Part shown: one piece after another, positions 59,216 through 64,000 of the stretch
Position numbering within the stretch: the first letter of the stretch is position 1
How the letters are laid out: the number at the start of each line of letters is the position of its first letter
NCBI RefSeq assembly: GCF_018531495.1
Contig: NZ_JAHDTI010000003.1
Location: 310,001-374,000, forward strand
Source: Nonomuraea sediminis
Lineage (GTDB): Bacteria > Actinomycetota > Actinomycetes > Streptosporangiales > Streptosporangiaceae
Direction of reading: 5' to 3'
Length of the DNA: 64,000 bases
Position numbers and translations under genes: made by a program
The notes under the pieces: model-generated
Seen by the model: only the letters and a program-made list of their open reading frames with translations
Told to the model about the DNA's origin: nothing
Database searches by the model: none

Positions 59216-59692
59216 TCAGGCTCCTTCGATGAGTTCACGGAGGTGGGCGAGCACGACCGCGGGGTCGTCGGGGATGAGCGTCAGGCCCTTGGCCGCGGCG
59301 ATGACCAGCGCGACGTGCTCCGGTGCGATGCGCATGGCCAGCGCCCCGCGCCAGCCCTCCTCCACCCGCTCGATGGTGGCGCGGATCTCCGGGTCGCGCA
59401 GCGAGCGCAGGTCGATCTCGCGCAGCACCACGAACAGCTCGGGCTGCTCGCGCATCGCGACCGCCAGCATGTCCAGGTAGTCGCCCAGGGTCGTGCCGGG
59501 CGCGTGCAGCTGCCGGGTGGTGTACTGCACGACCGCGGCGATGAGGTCGTTCTTGGTGGGGAAGTGGTGGTGCAGCGTGGAGTGGTCGATGCCCACCTCG
59601 CGCGCCACCTCTCTCAGGCGCAGGCCTTCGAACCCCTTGGCCGCCAGGCAGCGGAACGCCGCCTCGATCAGCTCCTGCCGTCGATCTCCCAC
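59216..59692 (-). CDS. TetR-family regulator
   Basis: A protein of 158 residues from GTG 59692, short for the family. HTH: FEGLRLREVAREVGIDHSTLHHHFPTKNDLIAAVV. The C-terminal domain is compact (RQLHAPGTTLGDYLDML, LIPDDPAVVLAHLREL). It is co-directional with and 3 bp ahead of the flavoenzyme gene. A perfect 14-bp-arm palindrome lies 8 bp upstream of its start, which supports autoregulation of the two-gene operon. Confidence 0.9.
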   Translation of the reverse strand: MGDRRQELIEAAFRCLAAKGFEGLRLREVAREVGIDHSTLHHHFPTKNDLIAAVVQYTTRQLHAPGTTLGDYLDMLAVAMREQPELFVVLREIDLRSLRDPEIRATIERVEEGWRGALAMRIAPEHVALVIAAAKGLTLIPDDPAVVLAHLRELIEGA

Positions 59693-59700
59693 GATCTTTC

Positions 59701-59730
59701 ACCTCTCCACCAACCAGTTGGTGGAGAGGT
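59701..59730. promoter_or_regulatory. 30-bp perfect palindrome, TetR operator
   Basis: ACCTCTCCACCAAC (59701-59714), CA, GTTGGTGGAGAGGT (59717-59730). Arms are 14 bp without mismatch. It sits 8 bp upstream of the TetR start. Confidence 0.85.
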
Positions 59731-59760
59731 AATCACGACCCGCTCGCGCCCGTCAACCCA

Positions 59761-60300
59761 TCACAGGACGCGGAACCAGAGGTTGGTGGCGTGCGGGACG
59801 GCGCCGTGGGCGAGACGTTCGAGCTTGACGTCGGTGCCGCCCGGCCGGTCGAGCAGGCGGGTGCCGTCGCCGAGCATGACGGGGGCGACGATCACGAGGA
59901 CCTCGTCGAGCAGGCCCGCCTCGAGGCACTGGCGGGCGACGTCGGCGCCGAGCACGTTCACGTACTTCTCGCCCGCGGCGGCCTTGGCCAGGGCGACGGC
60001 GGTCTCGAGGTCCCCCGCGTAGGTGAGGTCCGCGGCAGGGGCACCGGGCCGGTGGGTCAGGACGATCTGCGGCCCGCTCCACCCGCCGCCGAACGCCTTG
60101 CCCTCCTTGTCGGGGACGCCCTTGTACGGGTCGTCACCGCGGAAGGTGCGGCTGCCCACGAGCAGCGCGCCGATGCGCGGGACCAGCTCGTCCACGAGCG
60201 GGTTGGGACCGAGGTGCTCGGTCAGCCAGGACATGTCCCCGCCGGGGCCCGCGATGAAGCCGTCCAGCGACATGGTGGCCGAATACAGCAGCTTGGCCAT
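59761..60300 (-). CDS. dihydrofolate reductase-family (RibD C-domain) protein
   Basis: A protein of 179 residues from ATG 60300 with AAGGAGG upstream. LLYSATMSLDGFIAGPGGDM, LLVGSRTFRG, IVLTHRPGAP and VNVLGADVARQCLEAGLLDE match the RibD_C/DHFR-like family. It is a probable NADPH-dependent reductase; the substrate is not known and need not be folate. It lies 6 bp after the ECF sigma gene, whose stop overlaps its ribosome-binding site, so the two are translated together. Confidence 0.88.
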   Translation of the reverse strand: MAKLLYSATMSLDGFIAGPGGDMSWLTEHLGPNPLVDELVPRIGALLVGSRTFRGDDPYKGVPDKEGKAFGGGWSGPQIVLTHRPGAPAADLTYAGDLETAVALAKAAAGEKYVNVLGADVARQCLEAGLLDEVLVIVAPVMLGDGTRLLDRPGGTDVKLERLAHGAVPHATNLWFRVL

Positions 60301-60306
60301 GATGAT

Positions 60307-61338
60307 CTACCTCCTTGGTCGACCTCCTTCAAGACGGGCGTCCGGCGGAAAAGTCATCGGCAGGCCGAACGCCTCGAACACCCGGACGTCGTGGAAGGCG
60401 GTCAGCTCGGTGATGCGCCCGCCCTCGACGCCCAGTACGGCTATCGCGAACGCGCGCCCGTCGAGGTAGGCCGCCGCGGCCGGCTGCCGGTTGGCCTCCA
60501 GGGGAAGCATCGTGAAGCGGCCGATGGGGTGCGCCGGGTCCCAGCTCGCCCTGAGGCTTCCCAGGACCGCTTGCCTGCCCAGGAACCAGGTCGGGTAGGG
60601 CGGCATCGTCGCGCGGACCTCTTCGGCGAGCAGGTCCGCCATGGCGGCCAGGTCGGCGCGCTCGACCGCGTCCATGTAGCGGCGCAGCACGGCGCGCTCC
60701 TCGTCGGTCGGGTGGCTGCGGGCCGCCCAGTCCAGGCGGTGGCCGGGCAGGCGCTGCCTGAGCGTGGCCCTGGCCCGCTGCAGCGCGCTGTTCACCGACG
60801 CTTGCGTGCCGTCGAGCAGCGCCGCGGTCTGCCTGGACGGCCAGCCGAGCACGTCACGCAGGATGAGCACGGCGCGCTGGCGGGGCGGCAGGTGCTGGAT
60901 CGCGGCCAGGAACGCCAGCTCGATCGTCTCTCTGCTCACCGCCGCGGTCGCCGGGTCGTTCCCCGTCGGGTACGGCTGCAGCCACGGGATGTCCATCCGC
61001 GGGCCGTCCGTCTCCGGCGGGCCCAGCTCGTACGGGAGCACGCGCCGCTCGCGGGCCTCCAGGGCGTCGAGGCAGGCGTTGGTGGCGATCCGGTAGAGCC
61101 AGGACCGCAGCGACGAGCGGCCCTCGAAGGCGGGCAGTCCCTTCCAGGCGCGCAGCAGGGTCTCCTGCACCAGATCCTCGGCCTCCTCGAACGACCCCAG
61201 CATCCGGTAGCAGTGGACGCGCAGCTCACCCCGGTGCCGCTCCACCAGCTCCGCGAACGCCCCCTCGTCCCCACCCCGAGCCTGCGCGACCAGCCCGTCC
61301 TCCCCACCCGGCACTCTCTCCACGCCCCTGCCCGTCAC
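60307..61338 (-). CDS. ECF sigma factor with C-terminal SnoaL-like domain
   Basis: A protein of about 343 residues. Region 2 (LVERHRGELRVHCYRMLGSF, EDLVQETLLRAW, LRSWLYRIATNACLDAL) and region 4 (LPPRQRAVLILRDVLGWPSRQTAALL) are followed by a SnoaL-like domain (RYMDAVERADLAAMADLLAE, AFAIAVLGVEGGRITELTAF). It belongs to the group of ECF sigma factors with a fused SnoaL-like domain that replaces a separate anti-sigma factor. The start is uncertain: GTG 61338 or GTG 61323, neither with an ideal ribosome-binding site. The frame stays open further upstream, but its Arg/Gly/Pro-rich content looks non-coding. Confidence 0.85.
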   Translation of the reverse strand: MTGRGVERVPGGEDGLVAQARGGDEGAFAELVERHRGELRVHCYRMLGSFEEAEDLVQETLLRAWKGLPAFEGRSSLRSWLYRIATNACLDALEARERRVLPYELGPPETDGPRMDIPWLQPYPTGNDPATAAVSRETIELAFLAAIQHLPPRQRAVLILRDVLGWPSRQTAALLDGTQASVNSALQRARATLRQRLPGHRLDWAARSHPTDEERAVLRRYMDAVERADLAAMADLLAEEVRATMPPYPTWFLGRQAVLGSLRASWDPAHPIGRFTMLPLEANRQPAAAAYLDGRAFAIAVLGVEGGRITELTAFHDVRVFEAFGLPMTFPPDARLEGGRPRR

Positions 61339-61577
61339 CTCGACCGACCTGTCCCCTCCCCACCCTCCGTCATGCGACCTCAACCCGGGCGCGTCAGCCC
61401 TCGGACACCACCCATCCTCCCGGCCGGACCTTCCCCACGTCGCGGACGCCGCCCCCATCCTCCTGGCCCGCCAGTCTCTTCCGCTTTTCGCGCCCTTCCC
61501 GCCCTTCGGCGGGGCAGACCTGAGCTGCCTTCCTGGCATGCCGTACCTCTTGTGAGGGGTCGGGAGCCGAGGGTGGG

Positions 61578-62618
61578 TCATGTCCAGCGGCCGGTGGCGG
61601 CGCAGGTGCGGATGGTGTCGGCGGTCGGCTCGGGGAGTCCGGCCGCGACGAGGTCGGCCGAGGCCAGCACTTCGGCCGACGGGAACAGGTGGGTGAGGCC
61701 GTGCGTCAGCCCGGGCACCGGCTGCCCGAAATTTCGGGCTATGGCTCCCAGCTGCTCTCGCGCCCACGTCGAGCCCCCGTCAGTGGAGAGAACGGCCCGT
61801 ACGGTCCCCTCGAACGGACCCCAGCTGTCCGGCCCACCCTGACCGTCGACTCCCAGCATCAGCCCGACGCGCTCGACCACGTGGATCAGCCCCTCCCAGT
61901 ACGGCAGGTGCGCCCTGAGCACCAGGTGGTCCTCGCTGCCGGGGTGGACCTCGAGCATCCCTGGCCCGCCGTCGAGCCCGATCGTGCGCCGGTAGACGCG
62001 CCCCTCGACCGACTCCACCCCGGGCACGGCCCCCTCGGCCAGCCCCGCGACGACCTTGTCCCAGTCGAAGGGCTGCTGGACGGGCAGCCGCATCGCCAGC
62101 CCGCCGTCGGCCGCCAGCCGATCGGACCGCCGCCTGCGTCCGCGCAGCTCCCGCGGCGAGGCGCGGAACACCTCGCGCATCTCCCTGTTGAACTGCCGCA
62201 GGCTCCCGAACCCCGACGCGAACGCCACGTCCGCCACGCTCAGCTCGGTGTCGTCCAGCATCCGCCGCGCGAAGTGCGCCCTGCGCGAGCGCGCCAGCTG
62301 GTCGGGCGTCACACCCAGATGATCGCGGAACAACCGCCGCAGGTGCCGCGGCGACACGGCCAGCCGCTCCCCCAGCGCCGCCTCGTTGCCCTCGTCGAGC
62401 ACTCCGCGGATGATCAGCTGTACGGCCTGGCACACGAGCTCCGGCGCATCGGCCCCCACCGGACTGGCCACCCGGTACGGCCGGCAACGCAGGCAAGCCC
62501 GGAACCCCGCGGCCTCCGCGGCGGCCGCCATCTCGAACGTCCGCACGTTCTCGGCCAACGGCCGCGCCCCGCACCCGGGCCTGCAGTAGATCCCGGTGGT
62601 CACCACGGCCGAAAACAT
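61578..62618 (-). CDS. doubly truncated Ada/AraC/AlkA-type protein
   Basis: A protein of 346 residues from ATG 62618 with a GGGGG ribosome-binding site 6 bases upstream. Order: Ada zinc/methyl-acceptor domain (TGIYCRPGC, then RACLRCRPY, all four Cys present), AraC-type HTH (VADVAFASGFGSLRQFNREM), and AlkA N-terminal domain (LRLPVQQPFDWDKVV region). Fused Ada-AlkA proteins in actinomycetes run to about 480-500 residues. This one stops at TIRTCAATGRWT, before the helix-hairpin-helix and catalytic Asp of the glycosylase, and also lacks the usual ~20 N-terminal residues (the DARFDG region). It may act only as a methyl-sensing regulator or be a decaying gene. Confidence 0.75.
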   Translation of the reverse strand: MFSAVVTTGIYCRPGCGARPLAENVRTFEMAAAAEAAGFRACLRCRPYRVASPVGADAPELVCQAVQLIIRGVLDEGNEAALGERLAVSPRHLRRLFRDHLGVTPDQLARSRRAHFARRMLDDTELSVADVAFASGFGSLRQFNREMREVFRASPRELRGRRRRSDRLAADGGLAMRLPVQQPFDWDKVVAGLAEGAVPGVESVEGRVYRRTIGLDGGPGMLEVHPGSEDHLVLRAHLPYWEGLIHVVERVGLMLGVDGQGGPDSWGPFEGTVRAVLSTDGGSTWAREQLGAIARNFGQPVPGLTHGLTHLFPSAEVLASADLVAAGLPEPTADTIRTCAATGRWT

Positions 62619-62631
62619 CGTCATCCCCCCT

Positions 62632-63030
62632 TTATAGAAAAGCCCTCCGACCCTTTCTCGCCACATCCGGACACCCGTTGGTGACCATGCAGATCAACGG
62701 GACAGCCGACGCAAGGCGATCTCGAGGGCCCCGGTGGCCGACCCGGCGCATCCAGCCGGCCAGCACGATCGAGAGCAGCCAGCCCCCCACGCCGATGGCG
62801 AGTGCGACGGCGGCGGCGCCCATGCCATCGGCCAGATCCAGCGTGAAGGTCGAGCCGGGCGTCCACGCGCCGACCGCGATCAGCGCCATCGGGAGCCTGC
62901 CGACGACGGCCGGCGCGAGGAAGGTGACCAGGTGGAAGAGGCACAGCCGGTAGCCGAACAGGAACACGAACATCGCGCGCACCAGGTTGGGGGCAAGCGC
63001 GCGAACCCGTGTCGAAGGGACAGTAGGCAT
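62632..63030 (-). CDS. small membrane protein of unknown function
   Basis: A protein of 132 residues from ATG 63030 (AGGAG, 7-base spacing). Two or three hydrophobic segments (MFVFLFGYRLCLFHLVTFL, MGAAAVALAIGVGGWLLSIV) and basic ends. No family is recognised. Its TAA lies 13 bp before the Ada-like start, next to that gene's ribosome-binding site, so translation of the two is probably coupled. A role in alkylation response would be speculation. Confidence 0.6.
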   Translation of the reverse strand: MPTVPSTRVRALAPNLVRAMFVFLFGYRLCLFHLVTFLAPAVVGRLPMALIAVGAWTPGSTFTLDLADGMGAAAVALAIGVGGWLLSIVLAGWMRRVGHRGPRDRLASAVPLICMVTNGCPDVARKGRRAFL

Positions 63031-63081
63031 CGACCGCTCCTGGGAGAACGGGATTCCGGACACGGCGACCTGGCCCCACGT

Positions 63082-63115
63082 GTACGGTCGCGGCCGACGG
63101 CCGCCGCGACCGTAC
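63082..63115 (-). terminator. 13-bp hairpin after the X-Pro peptidase-like gene
   Basis: GTACGGTCGCGGC (63082-63094) and GCCGCGACCGTAC (63103-63115) enclose an 8-base loop, 5 bp beyond the minus-strand stop at 63121. Confidence 0.85.
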
Positions 63116-63120
63116 GGCAG

Positions 63121-64000
63121 TTACTTGTCGGAGGTGCCGGTGACCAGCGGCAGCGAGATCGACGTGCCGGCCAGGTCGATGGTGACCTTGGCGCCCGTGC
63201 CGGGTTCGACGTCCGTCCCGGAGCCGTTGCCGGTCTCGTCGAGGTTGAAGTCGTCGTTGGTTCCGGTCAGCACCAGGCCCAGCCGGTGCCCGGCCTTGAA
63301 CTCGTAGTCCTGCGGCAGCATCTTCCAGGTGATCTGGTACGGCTTGCCAGGCGTCAGCGGTGTCGAGCGGCTGAGCGACTTGTGGTTCTGCGCGTCCAGG
63401 ATTCCGCGGGTGACCACGTTGAAGCCGGAGGTCGCCGTGTTGTCGCCGGCCCTGTGATAGCAGCCGTCGTCATCGGGAGTGCCCTGGCCGACGCAGTCTT
63501 CGCCGCCGATGAACTTGAGCCCTTCCGCGGACGTCGCAGTGCGTTCGCGGTAGTTGATGCGGGTGTCCTGGCCGTAGTCGACAAGCAGGACACCCAGGTT
63601 GGCGGTCGGCTTGTCCAGCGTGAGGCGCAGGCTCACCGACGGCGTCCCGGACAGCCGCATCGCGTTCTTCAGCGGTGAGGTCAGGAAGGCCAGCCGGTTC
63701 GGGTTGGGGGTGGCAGGGTCGGCGGCCATCGCGATCTCGGTCTGGGCGGTGTCGAGGTAGCTGCCGGTTCCGGTCGAAGGCGTCCGACCCAGGGAGCCGT
63801 CCTGCCGCGGCCGCAGGGTCACCGTCCGCGTTCGCGCCGGCCAGTCAGCCTGGGTGATCCACCGGTCCGGGCCGAGCTGCACATCGACGCGCGGCTGGCG
63901 CAGGATGTCGTTGGCGACGCCCATCAGCTCGTGGTCGAACCACTGGTGCAGGGTGTTGAGCCACACCTCGCGGCGGGCCCAGAACGGGTCCAGGTGCCCG
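63121..64000 (-). CDS. 3' end of an X-Pro dipeptidyl-peptidase/CocE-like hydrolase
   Basis: The last 292 codons; the gene runs off the right edge. GHLDPFWARREVWLNTLHQW is the end of the alpha/beta hydrolase part. The jelly-roll C-terminal domain follows (FLTSPLKNAMRLSGTPSVSL, LGVLLVDYGQD, LTPGKPYQITWKMLPQDYEF, HRLGLVLTGTNDDFNLDE), typical of PepX/CocE proteins. The catalytic Ser is outside the window. It is probably exported, since actinomycete members usually carry signal peptides. A hairpin terminator follows. Confidence 0.85.
   Translation of the reverse strand, partial: GHLDPFWARREVWLNTLHQWFDHELMGVANDILRQPRVDVQLGPDRWITQADWPARTRTVTLRPRQDGSLGRTPSTGTGSYLDTAQTEIAMAADPATPNPNRLAFLTSPLKNAMRLSGTPSVSLRLTLDKPTANLGVLLVDYGQDTRINYRERTATSAEGLKFIGGEDCVGQGTPDDDGCYHRAGDNTATSGFNVVTRGILDAQNHKSLSRSTPLTPGKPYQITWKMLPQDYEFKAGHRLGLVLTGTNDDFNLDETGNGSGTDVEPGTGAKVTIDLAGTSISLPLVTGTSDK

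Noticed and set aside
57083..60022. 979-codon plus-strand frame across four genes
   Set aside because: It runs antisense through glnII, the flavoenzyme, TetR and DHFR-like genes, all of which have clear motifs on the minus strand.
1..64000. tRNA, rRNA, integrase, transposase or att site
   Set aside because: I looked for cloverleaf ends, IS-type inverted repeats with transposase motifs, and integrase motifs and saw none.

Overview
The window is high-GC DNA (third codon positions almost all G or C) with frequent GTG starts, 4-bp ATGA/GTGA overlaps between genes, SigE-type and SnoaL-type ECF sigma factors, many TetR/MFS pairs, an LCP-family wall enzyme, an F420-reductase-like protein and a type II glutamine synthetase. 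This points to a chromosome of a filamentous actinomycete. A Streptosporangiaceae (Nonomuraea-like) host is my guess from gene content only. I saw no integrase, transposase, tRNA, rRNA or CRISPR array.

Layout. 0-4.1 kb: the start of a small WXG100-like gene, a membrane-anchored fibronectin-III/propeller protein, and a SigE-family sigma factor coupled to a membrane-anchored partner. 4.2-11.7 kb: the most unusual locus, an operon encoding a putative SMC-like complex. It holds a kleisin-like winged-helix protein, a repeat-rich coupling ORF, a KITE-like two-winged-helix protein with a repetitive linker, and a 1028-aa coiled-coil ATPase. No Toprim (JetD-like) nuclease is adjacent. 11.8-15.6 kb: a ThrE-type amino-acid exporter, then a divergent pair made of an HTH-citrate synthase and a homocitrate/isopropylmalate-synthase-like enzyme. 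15.6-16.0 kb: a 31-bp tandem array and inverted GTACGGCGGG repeats. 16-20.7 kb: NDH-2-like dehydrogenase, TetR, DHA2 exporter and MHS transporter. 20.7-26.1 kb: SbcCD. 26-33.3 kb: two alpha/beta hydrolases, an enoyl-CoA hydratase, an LCP protein, a secreted small protein, a nitroreductase and a secreted alginate-lyase-like protein. 33.4-38.1 kb: an enolase-superfamily enzyme with an MFS pump, then a TetR/DHA2 divergon with a dense operator array.

38.4-45 kb: a five-gene, fully overlapping MoxR-VWA-DUF5682-DUF5691 operon. Its lead gene matches the C-terminal part of SWIM-finger proteins but lacks the SWIM finger. 45-48.5 kb: a sugar ABC importer without its own ATPase, and a cupin. 48.4-51.1 kb: an FAD monooxygenase divergent from TetR plus F420-reductase-like protein. 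51.1-57.9 kb: secreted beta-helix and unknown proteins, a gene fragment, an aldehyde dehydrogenase, a degenerate PHP-like protein and GlnII. 58-64 kb: FAD oxidoreductase/TetR, sigma/DHFR-like operon, a doubly truncated Ada-AlkA-like gene, a small membrane protein and the 3' end of an X-Pro dipeptidyl-peptidase-like gene.

Working logic. Most units are local regulator-plus-effector pairs: four TetR genes have recognisable palindromic operators beside them. The SMC-like operon and the MoxR-VWA operon are the multi-protein machines of the window. SbcCD is the housekeeping DNA-end nuclease. Low-complexity repeat insertions recur in the SMC-like locus and in SbcC. All assignments were made by eye, without database searches.
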